Shown in pieces: positions 32,656 through 45,677 of a DNA stretch of 64,000 nt (its first letter is position 1; every line of letters begins with the position of its first letter). The position numbers and the translations under genes were made by a program. The DNA is from Hyalangium ruber (lineage in GTDB: Bacteria; Myxococcota; Myxococcia; Myxococcales; Myxococcaceae). The stretch lies in the NCBI RefSeq assembly GCF_034259325.1, contig NZ_JAXIVS010000002.1, positions 886,386 through 950,385 on the forward strand, read 5' to 3'. The notes under the pieces were generated by a model. That model worked only from the letters and a program-made list of their open reading frames with translations. It did not search any database and was not told the DNA's origin.

Positions 32656-34398
32656 ATGGACCCCGCTTCCGCCATGGCTCCGCCGGCCGCAGCCCTCCCT
32701 GCCTTCACCCGCTCCCAGAAGGGCTTCACCCTGGCGGGGGCGCTGCTGGGGCTGCTGCTGGCCGCGTTGGATCAAACCATCGTCGCCACCGCCGGCCCCG
32801 CCATCCAAGTGGACCTGGGCATCCCCGCCTCGCTCTACCCGTGGCTCACCACCGCGTACCTGGTGGCCTCCACGGTGATGGTGCCGCTGTGGGGCAAGCT
32901 GTCGGACCTGTTCGGGCGCAAGGCCACGCTCGCGGCGGGCATCCTCATCTTCCTGACGGGCAGCTTCCTGTGCGGCGTGGCGTGGAACACGCTGAGCCTC
33001 ATCATCTTCCGCGCGGTGCAGGGGCTGGGCAGCGCGGCGCTCTTCACCAGCGCCTTCGCCGTGGTGGCCGACCTGTTCCCTCCCGCCGAGCGCGGCAAGT
33101 ACCAGGGCCTGTTCGGCGCCGTGTTCGGCATCTCCAGCGTGGTGGGGCCGCTGGTGGGCGGATTTCTCACGGACCACTTCGGCTGGCACTGGGTCTTCTT
33201 CGTGAACCTGCCCGTGGGCGCGCTGGCGCTCGGTGTCATCTTCCTGCGCATGCCCGCGCTGCGGCCGCCGGGCACGGGCAAGCCTCGGTTGGACCTGGCG
33301 GGCGCGGCGTGTCTGGTGCTGGTGGTGGTGCCGTTGCTGCTGGCCCTCAGCCTGGGGCGGAGCCACGTGGCGCCGGGCGAGCCGGGCTTCGCGTGGAGCT
33401 CGTGGCAGGTGCTGGGCCTGTTCGCGCTGTCGGCCGTGGGCGTGGGGCTCTTCCTCATGGCCGAGGCCCGCGCCGCCGAGCCCGTGCTGGACTTGCGGCT
33501 GTTCCGGGACCGGACGTTCGCGATGGGCAACCTGGCGGTGTTCATCATCGGCGCGGCGTTCCTCTCGGCCTTCACGTTCCTGCCGCTCTACATGGTGAAC
33601 GTGCTGGAGCTGTCGGCCACGCGCTCGGGGCTCACCATCACCCCGCTGACGCTGGGCGTGGTGGCGGGCAATGTGCTGTCCGGGCAGTTGGTGGCGCGCG
33701 TGGGTCGCTACCGGGTGCTGATGCTGGCCTCGCTCGCGGTGCTCAGCGGGGCGTTCACGCTCATGGGCTTCACGCTGTCGCCGGACTCCTCGCAGTCGAC
33801 GGTGACGGCGAAGATGGTGCTCATGGGGCTGGGGATGGGCCCTTCCATCCCGCTCTACACGCTGGCGATTCAGAACTCGGTGCAGCCGAGGCAGATGGGG
33901 GTGGCCACGGCCTCGGCGACGTTCTTCCGACAGCTCGGCATGACGGTGGGGGTGGCGCTGATGGGCATGGTGTTCGCGAGTTCGCTCTCCAGCGGGCTGC
34001 GCGCTGGCACCGCCCAGGCCCTGGAGGGAGCGCCCGCGGAACTGCGCGCGCAGTTGCCCCTGCACACTCCGGGAGCCGTGGGCGAAGGCGCCACACCCGG
34101 GCAGGTGTTCCACGCGGGAGAGGTGAAGACGCGGCTGCGCGCCTCCTTCGAGGCCCGGCGGCAACAGGCTGTCGGGGAGGGCACGGAGGCACGCGCGCGG
34201 CTCGAGACAGAGGAGCAACAAGCGCTGGCCACGGTGGAGCGAGTGGGCCGGGCCATCAAGGAGGCGTTCACCCGGGCCACCTCGTCGGTGTACCGGGTGT
34301 GCATCCTCGTGGCGCTGCTGGCTCTCGCGGTGACGGTGCTGCTGCCGGAGCGTCCGTTGCGCAAGGGCCATGCGCCCCCTGCGCCCGTGAGCGAATAG
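32656..34398 (+). CDS. MFS drug efflux transporter, EmrB/QacA (DHA2) family
   Basis: A 580-residue inner-membrane exporter with about 14 membrane helices. DHA2 signatures include LLLAALDQTIVATAGPAI in helix 1, GKLSDLFGRKATL between helices 2 and 3, and RAVQGLGSAALFTSAFAVVADLFPPAERG in the antiporter region. A large hydrophilic loop near residues 445-525 separates the final helices and is longer than usual. It probably extrudes lipophilic drugs in exchange for protons. Start may be ATG 32656 or 32674. No regulator adjoins; the divergent neighbour is the carbonic anhydrase-like gene, 132 bases away. Confidence 0.9.
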   Translation: MDPASAMAPPAAALPAFTRSQKGFTLAGALLGLLLAALDQTIVATAGPAIQVDLGIPASLYPWLTTAYLVASTVMVPLWGKLSDLFGRKATLAAGILIFLTGSFLCGVAWNTLSLIIFRAVQGLGSAALFTSAFAVVADLFPPAERGKYQGLFGAVFGISSVVGPLVGGFLTDHFGWHWVFFVNLPVGALALGVIFLRMPALRPPGTGKPRLDLAGAACLVLVVVPLLLALSLGRSHVAPGEPGFAWSSWQVLGLFALSAVGVGLFLMAEARAAEPVLDLRLFRDRTFAMGNLAVFIIGAAFLSAFTFLPLYMVNVLELSATRSGLTITPLTLGVVAGNVLSGQLVARVGRYRVLMLASLAVLSGAFTLMGFTLSPDSSQSTVTAKMVLMGLGMGPSIPLYTLAIQNSVQPRQMGVATASATFFRQLGMTVGVALMGMVFASSLSSGLRAGTAQALEGAPAELRAQLPLHTPGAVGEGATPGQVFHAGEVKTRLRASFEARRQQAVGEGTEARARLETEEQQALATVERVGRAIKEAFTRATSSVYRVCILVALLALAVTVLLPERPLRKGHAPPAPVSE

Positions 34399-34417
34399 GC
34401 GCAGAGGGAGCGGGACC

Positions 34418-35866
34418 TCAGTGTCCCGAGGACTTCACGGGCCCGGCCGCGGGCGCGGCGGGCGCCGGAGGAGCGGGGGGACGGGGCAGCACGCCGGGCA
34501 TCTCCGCCATCACGTAGGCCATCCAGGCCACCGCCGCAGTGCTCTTCGCCAGGGCCTCTGGCTCCACCTTGTCCAGCGTGTCCGCGTGGGTGTGGTGGAC
34601 GTCGAAGTAGTGGGTGCCGTCCTGCCGCACGCCGAAGAAGGGCACGCGCGCGGGGAGCAGCGGCGTCAGGTCCGCGCCACCCGCCTCCTGCGCGAGCAGG
34701 TTCCCCGAGCCCACGCCCACCAGCGGGCTCAACCAGGGCCGCACCAGCTCCGCGGCACCCTCACCGGCTCGGAGCGACACCCCGAGGGGCTTGCCTCCGC
34801 CCGCGTCCATCTCCAGCGCGGCCACGTGGCGCGGCAGCTCGGCGGCGTGCGCCTCGGCATAGGCCTTCGCGCCGCGCAGCCCGTTCTCCTCGTTCATGAA
34901 GAGCACCACCCGCACCGTGCGCCGGGGCGCGGGCTTCTGCTTCGCCAGCAGCCGCGCCGCCTCCATCACCATCACCACGCCGGCACCATCGTCATGCGCG
35001 CCCGTGCCCACGTCCCACGAGTCCAGGTGCGCGCCGAGCAGGATGATCTCCTCGGGCTTCTCGCGGCCCTTCACCTCGGCCACCACGTTGAAGGAGTCCG
35101 CCTCGGGCAACTCCTTGCAGCCCAGCACCAGCTTCACTCGGACTGGGCCGCCTCCGGCGAGCAGCCGGTGCAGCAGCTCGGCATCCTCCACGGTGACGGA
35201 GGCGGCGGGGATGGGCGCGATCCCATCCTCGAAGCGGGTGGCGCCCGTGTGCGGCGTGTTCAGCGAGGCGGTGGCCAGCGAGCGCACCAACGTCGCCACT
35301 GCTCCGGCCTTGGCCGCCAGTGCGGGGCCTCGCGAGCGCAGGGAGGCGAAGCGCCCGTAGTCCTCGGGCTTCTCCATGGTGTGGTTGAAGAGGACGATGC
35401 GGCCCTTCACGCGCTCTCCCAGCGTGGCCAGCTCCTCGAGGGAGAACACCTCCACCACCTCGCCGGTGACACCCTCCACGGGGGTGGCTCCGCTGCCGCC
35501 CAGCGCCATCACCGTGAGCGGTCGGCCCCGGAAGCGCTCGGAGGAGAGCAGCTCGGCGCGCTCCTCACCGCGCACCCAGCGGGGGACCTTCACGGGCTCG
35601 GTCCACGCCTTCACGCCATCGGCCTTGAAGGAGCGGAGGGCCCACTGCACGGCGGCCTCGGCTCCCTCGGAGCCGGACAGACGCGGGCCGATGCCGTCGG
35701 TGATTTCGGCGAGGCGGGTCCAGGCATGGCCCTCGGAGAGCGCCGGGCCCACGAGCCGCTCGGCGACCTGGAGTTGCGCCGCGGTGGGTGCGCTTGCCGG
35801 GGAAGGCTGAGGGGTGGCGGCCAGGAGGCTCGCCATCAACGTGGAGGGCAGGAGGAAGGTGGACAT
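34418..35866 (-). CDS. secreted M28 family aminopeptidase-like metallopeptidase
   Basis: A 482-residue exported enzyme with a signal peptide (MASLLAATPQ region). A protease-associated domain is inserted before the catalytic core. The binuclear zinc motifs are GAHLDSWDVGTGAHDDGAG, MNEENGLRGA, MDAGGG and HHTHADT, as in M28 peptidases such as glutaminyl cyclase-like and carboxypeptidase Q-like enzymes. It probably removes N-terminal amino acids outside the inner membrane. The C-terminus is a Pro/Ala-rich tail. Its ATG lies four bases after the stop of the giant amidohydrolase gene, so the two form an operon. Confidence 0.9.
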   Translation of the reverse strand: MSTFLLPSTLMASLLAATPQPSPASAPTAAQLQVAERLVGPALSEGHAWTRLAEITDGIGPRLSGSEGAEAAVQWALRSFKADGVKAWTEPVKVPRWVRGEERAELLSSERFRGRPLTVMALGGSGATPVEGVTGEVVEVFSLEELATLGERVKGRIVLFNHTMEKPEDYGRFASLRSRGPALAAKAGAVATLVRSLATASLNTPHTGATRFEDGIAPIPAASVTVEDAELLHRLLAGGGPVRVKLVLGCKELPEADSFNVVAEVKGREKPEEIILLGAHLDSWDVGTGAHDDGAGVVMVMEAARLLAKQKPAPRRTVRVVLFMNEENGLRGAKAYAEAHAAELPRHVAALEMDAGGGKPLGVSLRAGEGAAELVRPWLSPLVGVGSGNLLAQEAGGADLTPLLPARVPFFGVRQDGTHYFDVHHTHADTLDKVEPEALAKSTAAVAWMAYVMAEMPGVLPRPPAPPAPAAPAAGPVKSSGH

Positions 35867-35870
35867 GGCC

Positions 35871-39245
<3,375 letters not shown>

Positions 39246-39351
39246 AGAGAGTGGTCCTGGGGTTTTTGAGGCGGGCGGATACTAGGGCAACGGTTGGCGG
39301 CACTCACCATTCCACGGAGACGTCTCGGCACAGCGGAGCCAACGCCATGCG

Positions 39352-40704
39352 TCATCCATGGGCGGCGATGGCGGCTTGGGCCTCTGAAACGCGCCGCCGG
39401 CCCGAGAGCAGCTCGGGGATCAGGGTGTCCCGCAAAGCCTCGAAAACCACGCGCGCGTCCAGCTCCTTCCACACGCGCTGGTCGAGCGGCGCCACACGGG
39501 CGGCGAACGCGTCCTGCACGGTGCGCGAAGGCACGAGAAAGGGCAGGGCCTCGAGTAGCGCGGTATTCAGGGAAGGCCGTGTCGTGCCCAGGGCATAGCC
39601 CTCCACCTGGGAGAGGAAGGCGTCCTGCCGGTACACCTGCGCGAGGTAGCGCGGGTGCAGGGGTCCATGCGTCGGCAGGCGCACGCGCAGCATCTGCCCG
39701 GAGATCATCCATCCGGCCTGGTGCGCCGGCACATGGGCGGACCTGCCCACCGCGCCCACGCGGGTGAAGACGAGGTCCCCCTCGCGCAGCCGATAGCGCT
39801 CCAGCGCGGGGACCTTGTGGGCACCCACGCGAAGCAGCCCCTGGCCCCGCACGCGACCGTCGTTCACGTCCCCCACCTGGATGAGGGGCACGCCCTCCGC
39901 GCGGTAATCCGAGGCGTGCAAGAGACTGCCGAACGGACCTGTCAGCACGCAGTTGGCGCCCGGGAGCAGTCCTCCCAGGCTGTTGCGACTCCACCCCACT
40001 GGCAGGCCGTGGGCGGTGAGGGCCGCCGGGAACAGCTTCGCCAGCTCGGGGCTCGGGAGCTCGGGTCCCTGGCCCGCGGCCCGGGCGCGCACCGGCTCGA
40101 AGTCCACGAACCAGTACCGGAAAAGGGCCTGGATCATGGACTCCAGGGTGTGGATCAACCGCTGCCCCACGAGGATTCGGTCATCGAGGGTGCCCAGGAT
40201 CTCCGCGATGGCGCGCTGCTCGGCCAAGGGCGGCAGCGTGAGGTGCATCCGCCGCTGCTCCTTCAGACTCACGTAGTCGGTGATATCCGTCTGGCCTTTG
40301 ACGGCGTCCACCTGCCGGGAGAACTCCTCGCCCCGCATCCAATAGAAGAGGAACCGGCTGTCGAGTACGCGCGGCTCCTTCACGCGCCAGAAGCACAGCT
40401 GCGGCGAGTAGACGAAGCGCGGCGTCTCCGGCCGCACGAACGCCAGCCGTCCCACGGTCCCCTTGGAGGTGAAGACGACATCTCCGGGCCGGGACCCCTT
40501 CTCGCCCACGCGGGAGAGGTGCTCCTCGCGCAGGCAGTCCGCGTCGGAGAAGTCGAAGCCCTGGTCGATGTTGCCCGCGCGCGCGAAGGGTACCCCCGGC
40601 TCGCCCAGCTCGAGGTTCTTCGCGCGGTACCCGTCGTTGATGGCGAGCGCACCGGCACGCACGAGCTGCTCGACGGTGGTGCGCTTCCAGGCCTCAGCCG
40701 CCAT
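39352..40704 (-). CDS. hsdS: type I restriction-modification specificity subunit
   Basis: A 450-residue HsdS-type protein. It has two target recognition domains, each followed by a conserved helical spacer: [21 protein letters not shown] with [15 protein letters not shown] ends the first, and [22 protein letters not shown] ends the second. Each domain opens with the usual motif ([35 protein letters not shown]). It recognises an asymmetric bipartite site for the methyltransferase. The start overlaps the last 11 bases of hsdM. No hsdR is present downstream: the next gene is the amidohydrolase. The TRDs should define the target, which cannot be predicted by eye. Confidence 0.92.
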   Translation of the reverse strand: MAAEAWKRTTVEQLVRAGALAINDGYRAKNLELGEPGVPFARAGNIDQGFDFSDADCLREEHLSRVGEKGSRPGDVVFTSKGTVGRLAFVRPETPRFVYSPQLCFWRVKEPRVLDSRFLFYWMRGEEFSRQVDAVKGQTDITDYVSLKEQRRMHLTLPPLAEQRAIAEILGTLDDRILVGQRLIHTLESMIQALFRYWFVDFEPVRARAAGQGPELPSPELAKLFPAALTAHGLPVGWSRNSLGGLLPGANCVLTGPFGSLLHASDYRAEGVPLIQVGDVNDGRVRGQGLLRVGAHKVPALERYRLREGDLVFTRVGAVGRSAHVPAHQAGWMISGQMLRVRLPTHGPLHPRYLAQVYRQDAFLSQVEGYALGTTRPSLNTALLEALPFLVPSRTVQDAFAARVAPLDQRVWKELDARVVFEALRDTLIPELLSGRRRVSEAQAAIAAHG

Positions 40705-42160
40705 GTCCCAGCCTCCGCAGGCTCTCGCGGATCTCCTGCTCCAGCTGGTGGGCCTCGGTGATGTGCCGCTCCATCTCGGAGACGAGTCGGGGCATCAGCT
40801 CCGAGAACGGCTCTCGCCCCGACTCGCTCGCGCCTTCCTCCGCGCCCACGTAGCGCCCGGGGTTGAGGGAGGAGTCCTGGGCGAAGATCTCCTCCCGTGA
40901 CACGGCCCGGCAGAACCCGGGCACGTCCGCGTACCGCGCAGCTCCCGGCTCGCCGCGCCAGGCGTGATAGCTACCCACCACGCGTTGGACGTCCGCGTCG
41001 GTGAGCTCCAGGTGGGTCCGGTCCACCCGGTGCCCCAGCCGGCGCCCGTCGATGAAGAGCACCTCGCCCTGGCGCGCGCGGCCCCGCCCCCGTCCGCTCT
41101 TGTCACGCGTCAGCAGCCACACACAGGCCGGAATCTGCGTCGCGTAGAAGAGCTGGCCCGGCAGCGCCACCATGCAGTCCACCACGTCCGCCTCGACGAG
41201 GGCCTTGCGAATCTCCCCCTCGCCCGACTGGTTCGAGGACATCGAGCCATTGGCCAGCACGAAGCCCGCCATGCCCTGGGGAGACAGGTGGTGGAGGAAG
41301 TGCTGCACCCACGCGAAGTTCGCGTTGCCCACCGGCGGCACCCCGTACGCCCAGCGTGCGTCCTCGCGCAGCCGCTCTCCGCCCCAGTCGCTCACGTTGA
41401 ACGGGGGGTTGGCCAGGATGTAGTCCGCCTTCAACTCCGGGTGCAGGTCCTCGTGCAGGCTGTCAGCGGGCTTCGGGCCCAGGTCGTGCTCCAGCCCCCG
41501 GTGGGTCAGGTTCATCCTCGCCAGCCGCCACGTCGTCGGGTTCGACTCCTGCCCGTAGACGGAGATGTCTCCCCGCTTGCCGCCGTGCTCCTCCAGGAAC
41601 CGCTCGCTCTGCACGAACATCCCGCCCGAGCCACAGCACGGGTCATAGACCCGCCCCTGATACGGGGCCAGCAGCTCCACCAGCAGTTTCACCACCGACT
41701 TGGGCGTGTAGAACTGTCCACCGTTCTTGCCCTCCGCGCGGGCGAACCTGGACAGGAAGAACTCGTACACGCGGCCGAGGATGTCCTTGCCCCGGCTCTC
41801 CGAGTCTCCCAGGCCGATGGTGTCCACCAGCTCCACGAGCGCTCCCAGCGTCCGAGGCTCGAGCGTCGGCCGCGCATAGCCCTGTGGCAGCGCGCCCTGG
41901 AGGTTCGAGTGGTGCCGCTCGAGGGCCGCCATCGCCGCGTCCACCCGCGCGCCGATGTCGGGTTGCCGCGCGCCCTGGGCCAGCTCCCGCCAGCGCGCCT
42001 CCTGAGGCACCTGGTCCGCATCGAAGGCCTCGCCGATGGACTTGAGGAAGACGAGCCCCAGGACGACGTGCTTGTACTCGGCCGCGTCCAGATTGTTGCG
42101 CAGCTTGTCCGCCGCCTCCCAGAGTGTGTCCTCGAAGCTCCGCTCGCCCCGGTTCGCCAT
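40694..42160 (-). CDS. hsdM: type I N6-adenine DNA methyltransferase subunit
   Basis: A 488-residue HsdM protein. It has an N-terminal helical domain ([20 protein letters not shown]), then [18 protein letters not shown], the S-adenosylmethionine loop DPCCGSGG (173-180), [16 protein letters not shown] and the catalytic NPPF (251-254). It would form M2S complexes with HsdS and methylate adenine at N6. Type I systems need HsdR for cleavage; none is in the window. If none exists elsewhere with matching specificity, this pair is a methylation-only system. The divergent glycosyltransferase gene starts 52 bases away. Confidence 0.95.
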   Translation of the reverse strand: MANRGERSFEDTLWEAADKLRNNLDAAEYKHVVLGLVFLKSIGEAFDADQVPQEARWRELAQGARQPDIGARVDAAMAALERHHSNLQGALPQGYARPTLEPRTLGALVELVDTIGLGDSESRGKDILGRVYEFFLSRFARAEGKNGGQFYTPKSVVKLLVELLAPYQGRVYDPCCGSGGMFVQSERFLEEHGGKRGDISVYGQESNPTTWRLARMNLTHRGLEHDLGPKPADSLHEDLHPELKADYILANPPFNVSDWGGERLREDARWAYGVPPVGNANFAWVQHFLHHLSPQGMAGFVLANGSMSSNQSGEGEIRKALVEADVVDCMVALPGQLFYATQIPACVWLLTRDKSGRGRGRARQGEVLFIDGRRLGHRVDRTHLELTDADVQRVVGSYHAWRGEPGAARYADVPGFCRAVSREEIFAQDSSLNPGRYVGAEEGASESGREPFSELMPRLVSEMERHITEAHQLEQEIRESLRRLGHGG

Positions 42161-42212
42161 GGTGGCCCCACCCTAGAACCTGCCGTGGGATTCTCAACCG
42201 CTACCTATCTCC

Positions 42213-43751
42213 ATGCTCCTCCCGGCTCCCCCTTCTCCCCTCCCTGCCCGCGTGCCCTGGGTGCTGCCCGTACTGGCCCTGGGCACCGTGGCTCTCCACC
42301 TGCTCTTCGCCGGGCGGTATGGCTACTTCCGCGATGAGCTGTACTTCCTCGTCTGCGGCCAGCGCCTCGACTGGGGCTATGTGGACCAGCCGCCCCTCAT
42401 CGCCGTGGCGGCGCGACTGGCCGCCTCGCTCTTCGGAGAGTCGCTCGTCGGCATCCGCACCCTGCCCGCGCTCGCCGCGGGAGGACTGGTGGCGCTCACC
42501 GGGTGGCTCACGCGCAGGCTCGGAGGCGGCACGTTCGCCATGGCGCTGGCGGGGGTGGCCGTGGCGCTGGCCCCCTTCAATCTCTTCGCCGGGCACACGC
42601 TGACGATGAACGCCTTCGAGCCCCTGTTCTGGATGGGGTGCGCCGCCCTGTTGGTGGAGATGATCCGCACGGACGCGCGGCGACCGTGGCTCGCCATGGG
42701 CGCGCTCATCGGAGTGGGGGTGCTCAACAAGCACTCCATGGGCTTCTTCGCCGTGAGCCTGGCCCTCGGGCTGTTGCTCACTCCCGAGCGACGGCTGATG
42801 CGCAGCCGCTGGCTCGCATTCGGCGCGGTGCTGGCCACCGTACACGTGCTGCCCCATGTCCTCTGGCAGTGGCGCCACGGCCTGCCCATGCTCGAGCTGC
42901 TGCGCAACGGACAGCTCTACAAGAACGCCCCGTTCGCGCTGGGAGAGTTCCTCTCCGGGCAGGTGCTGCTGCTCCACCCGCTCTTCTTCGCGCTGAGCCT
43001 CGTGGGGCTCCTCGCCCTGGTCTTCTCCCGAGCGCTGCGGCCCTACCGCGCGCTGGGGCTCGGCTTCCTCGTACTGCTGGGGCTGTACATCCTCATGAAG
43101 GCCAAGGCGTATTACATGGCGCCCGCCTACCCCATGCTGGTCGCCGCGGGCGCGGGAGTGCTCGAGCGCGCCGTGCGCCGTCCCCTGCCCCGAGCGGCGG
43201 TGCTTACGGGCGCTCTGGCCGGAGGGGCCTTGCTCCTGCCGCTGACGCTGCCGGTGCTCCCCGTGGAGCGCTTCATCGCCTACCAACGGGCGCTGGGCCT
43301 GGAGCCTCCCCGCACCGAGCGCCATCGGATGGGCGTGCTGCCCCAGCACTACGCGGATCAACACGGATGGCGTGAACTCGTCGCGGCGGTGGCCGAGGTG
43401 TACCACCGCCTGTCACCCGAGGAGCAGGCGCGGACGATGATCTTCGCGCAGAACTACGGCGAGGCCGGAGCGGTGGACTGGCTGGGACGCGCCCATGGCC
43501 TGCCGCCGGCCCGCTCCGGGCACAACCACTACTTCCTCTGGGGCCCTGGGGACACAGAGCCCGAGGTGCTGATCATCATCGGCGGTGACGCGGAGGACCA
43601 CGCCCAGGCGTGCTCCCAGCTGGAGGTGGCCTCGCGTCTGGCGCCCAACCCCTACGTCATGCCGTACGAGGACCAGCTGCCGCTCTACCTCTGCCGAGGG
43701 CTCAAGGCCCCCATGGCCACGCTCTGGCCCAAGGTGAAGCACTACCAGTGA
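42213..43751 (+). CDS. GT39/ArnT-like glycosyltransferase
   Basis: A 512-residue polytopic membrane protein with about 11 helices. The first periplasmic loop has GYFRDELYFLVCGQRLDWGY with the acidic FRDE motif and then VDQPPLIAV, the signature of dolichyl- or polyprenyl-phosphate-sugar glycosyltransferases of the PMT/ArnT class. Such enzymes move a sugar from a lipid carrier onto lipid A or a protein at the periplasmic face. Sequence lacks any substrate clue. The final 130 residues are a soluble periplasmic domain. It converges with the pilus-domain gene at 12 bases. Confidence 0.88.
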   Translation: MLLPAPPSPLPARVPWVLPVLALGTVALHLLFAGRYGYFRDELYFLVCGQRLDWGYVDQPPLIAVAARLAASLFGESLVGIRTLPALAAGGLVALTGWLTRRLGGGTFAMALAGVAVALAPFNLFAGHTLTMNAFEPLFWMGCAALLVEMIRTDARRPWLAMGALIGVGVLNKHSMGFFAVSLALGLLLTPERRLMRSRWLAFGAVLATVHVLPHVLWQWRHGLPMLELLRNGQLYKNAPFALGEFLSGQVLLLHPLFFALSLVGLLALVFSRALRPYRALGLGFLVLLGLYILMKAKAYYMAPAYPMLVAAGAGVLERAVRRPLPRAAVLTGALAGGALLLPLTLPVLPVERFIAYQRALGLEPPRTERHRMGVLPQHYADQHGWRELVAAVAEVYHRLSPEEQARTMIFAQNYGEAGAVDWLGRAHGLPPARSGHNHYFLWGPGDTEPEVLIIIGGDAEDHAQACSQLEVASRLAPNPYVMPYEDQLPLYLCRGLKAPMATLWPKVKHYQ

Positions 43752-43763
43752 GCCGCTGGCTGC

Positions 43764-44069
43764 TCACTTCTGGACGACGACGCGGTACACCGTGCGCGTC
43801 TCGTCGGTCCAGACGATGAGGGTGGTCTCCCCAGCCTTCCGTCCCTCGATGCGCAGGACGTCATCGCCGGTGACTTCGACATCGCCCACGTCGGGGTCAC
43901 CCAGCGCCACGCGCGTCACCCCCGGAACCTTCAGGGCCTTCGCGTTGCCCGCGCGAACGGTGATGGTGTCATCCACCTTCACGGGCCCCCCCTTGGCGGG
44001 TGGCTCGGCAAACGCGGGCACGGAGAGCAGGGACAGGACCACCAGGGTGCCTCGAACGAAGTGCCGCAT
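43764..44069 (-). CDS. small secreted protein with pilus/secretin N-terminal-like domain
   Basis: A 101-residue exported protein with GGAGGAAG before the ATG at 44069. A signal peptide (MRHFVRGTLVVLSLLSVPAFA) is followed by a domain with VKVDDTITVRAGNAKALKVPGVTRVALGDPDVGDVEVTGDDVLRI and ETTLIVWTDETRTVYRVVV. This matches the N-terminal domain of CpaC/RcpA-like secretins (pilus assembly N-terminal domain), but the secretin pore part is missing. It may act alone as a periplasmic partner. No pilus genes adjoin it. Confidence 0.75.
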   Translation of the reverse strand: MRHFVRGTLVVLSLLSVPAFAEPPAKGGPVKVDDTITVRAGNAKALKVPGVTRVALGDPDVGDVEVTGDDVLRIEGRKAGETTLIVWTDETRTVYRVVVQK

Positions 44070-44465
44070 GGGTGCTTCCTCCATTTCGCCCGTGCCCTCC
44101 TCGGAGACCAGGCAGGCAAGCGATGCCCGAGGACTATTCCACCAGCGCGGAGGCGAGTCACCCCAGGGGCCGAGACGAGCGTCGGCCAACGGAATCGCCG
44201 CGCTGATCGGACGCTGAGAATCCCTTTCCTTGTTACAGCGCGGTTTTGGCTGCTTCTACAGTGTGGAGCGCTGCTCCGAGGTAGACCGCACGGATCCAGC
44301 CGCTGCTCCAGGGTGCATTGGAGCGATCGGTGGACGACACAGCCCCGGCCTCGGAGCCCGATCGCCGCCCAGCATTGAACCCTTCGCGGGAGTCCACTCG
44401 TCGGCACATTGAATGCTTGTGCAGACGTGGCGCGTCCGGGGGTGGGACGCCGGGGAAGGTCGTCC
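44070..44465. other. 396-base divergent intergenic region
   Basis: The interval between the pilus-domain gene (leftward) and the TPR/Pro-rich gene (rightward). I see a good sigma-54-type promoter match at 44401-44418, listed separately. No credible coding frame with a ribosome site was found, and no clear hairpin or repeat beyond short stretches. Confidence 0.6.
44401..44418 (+). promoter_or_regulatory. candidate sigma-54 (-24/-12) promoter
   Basis: TCGGCAC then ATTGA then ATGCTT fits TTGGCAC-N5-TTGCW with GG at 44403-44404 and GC at 44415-44416 exactly ten bases apart. A start of transcription near 44427 would leave about 39 bases before the ATG at 44466. Sigma-54 promoters are frequent in myxobacteria and need an enhancer-binding protein, whose sites were not identified. 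Confidence 0.5.
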
Positions 44466-45665
44466 ATGGGGTTGAGGGAGCTGAAGGAAACGGCACACCA
44501 ACAGTACGTCCGGGGGAAGTTCGCGCAGTGCGCGCAGACGTACCATCAGATCCTCCGGCTGGCTCCGAGGGACCCGAACATGCGCGTGCGCCACGCGGAG
44601 GCCTGTCGGCGCGCGGGAGAGCGACTGCAGGCCATCGCCTCGTACCGAGCGGCGGCGGATCTGCTGCTGGAGCTGGGCTGCGAGTCCCGGGCACGAGGGG
44701 CGCTCAAGGCCGCGCTCGAGCTGGACCCGAATGATGTGCTGTTGCAGGCGGAGGTCGCGCGCCTGGATCCGCTGGCCTGCGCCGAGGACATGCCGACGGG
44801 CTTCCAGGAGCGCGACGAGCTGCCCCTGCTGCCGCCGCTGGAGTCCGGGCTCGACCCTGTGCCGCCACCTTCGTCCACTCCGCGTCAGGTACACCTGATG
44901 CGCGGCGTGCCGAACCGGACGCCGGCCCTGCCGCCGATTCAGCGCGCGCTGCCCGCCGCGCCGTCGATTCCACCGCTCCTGCCGCCGGTGCTGCTGCCCG
45001 CGCCGGGCATGCCTTCCACGCCCGCGTCCGGCTCGCCCACGAAGGCGCAGCTAGCGACCACGCTGCCGCCGCGCTCGGCGACGGCGGGTGGACGGGCACT
45101 GCCTGCTCGGGCGGCGACCTCGCCGCTGCCGCCGCGTTCCGGGACGCGGCCCTTTGCGCCTCCGGTCCTTCAGCCGGTGTCGGCGTCCACGCCGCCCCAG
45201 GGCCAGGCGACAGCTGGGAGCCCGGCGCCGCGAGTCACGGCCGCGTCCACGCTGCCGCCGCGCTCGATGACGCAGGGAGTGCAGGCTTCGGCGGCTCGGC
45301 CCATGGTTCCGCCGCCTCTGCCGCCGCGCACTCGGACGGCGAGCTATCAGGCTCCTCCGCCGCCTCCCAAGGAGGCCCTCCTCGGAGAGCGACACACGGT
45401 GCCCTTGGTTCAGACGGCTCCCGCGTTGCCGGCGCCCACGTCCACGGAGGCGCCACGTCCTCGGCTGGAGGTGCGGCGCCTGTCGCCCAACGCGCTCGCC
45501 TTCCGCTGCTCGCCCACGGACAGCTGGGCGCTCATCCGCTCGCGCACCCCGCTCGAGATGCACCTGGTGGATGATCCGGAGCAGCTGCCGCCCGAGCTGC
45601 GCGACTTCACGCTCGAAATCACCGTGGAGTCCGAGACCGAGAGCGCTCCGAGCGCCCTGCACTGA
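44466..45665 (+). CDS. TPR protein with long Pro-rich LPPRS-repeat region
   Basis: A 399-residue protein starting at an ATG with GGGGAAGG upstream, about 40 bases from a candidate sigma-54 promoter. Residues 1-100 are TPR-like helices (LKETAHQQYVRGKFAQCAQTYHQILRLAPRDPNMRVRHAEACRRAGE). Residues 120-310 are Pro/Ala/Ser-rich with PxxP units, four of them close to (S/T)(L)PPRS/T in TTLPPRSAT, SPLPPRSGT, STLPPRSMT and PLPPRTRT. A 70-residue C-terminal domain follows (PRLEVRRLSPNALAFRC, PLEMHLVDDPEQLPPELRDFTLEI). It is probably a myxobacterial scaffold; the ligand is unknown. Confidence 0.7.
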   Translation: MGLRELKETAHQQYVRGKFAQCAQTYHQILRLAPRDPNMRVRHAEACRRAGERLQAIASYRAAADLLLELGCESRARGALKAALELDPNDVLLQAEVARLDPLACAEDMPTGFQERDELPLLPPLESGLDPVPPPSSTPRQVHLMRGVPNRTPALPPIQRALPAAPSIPPLLPPVLLPAPGMPSTPASGSPTKAQLATTLPPRSATAGGRALPARAATSPLPPRSGTRPFAPPVLQPVSASTPPQGQATAGSPAPRVTAASTLPPRSMTQGVQASAARPMVPPPLPPRTRTASYQAPPPPPKEALLGERHTVPLVQTAPALPAPTSTEAPRPRLEVRRLSPNALAFRCSPTDSWALIRSRTPLEMHLVDDPEQLPPELRDFTLEITVESETESAPSALH

Positions 45666-45677
45666 AGCCCGGCCGCG

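Noticed and set aside
32650..34371. 573-codon frame on the - strand opposite the MFS transporter
   Set aside because: His/Gln/Arg-rich shadow with no membrane helices; the transporter on the + strand is unmistakable.
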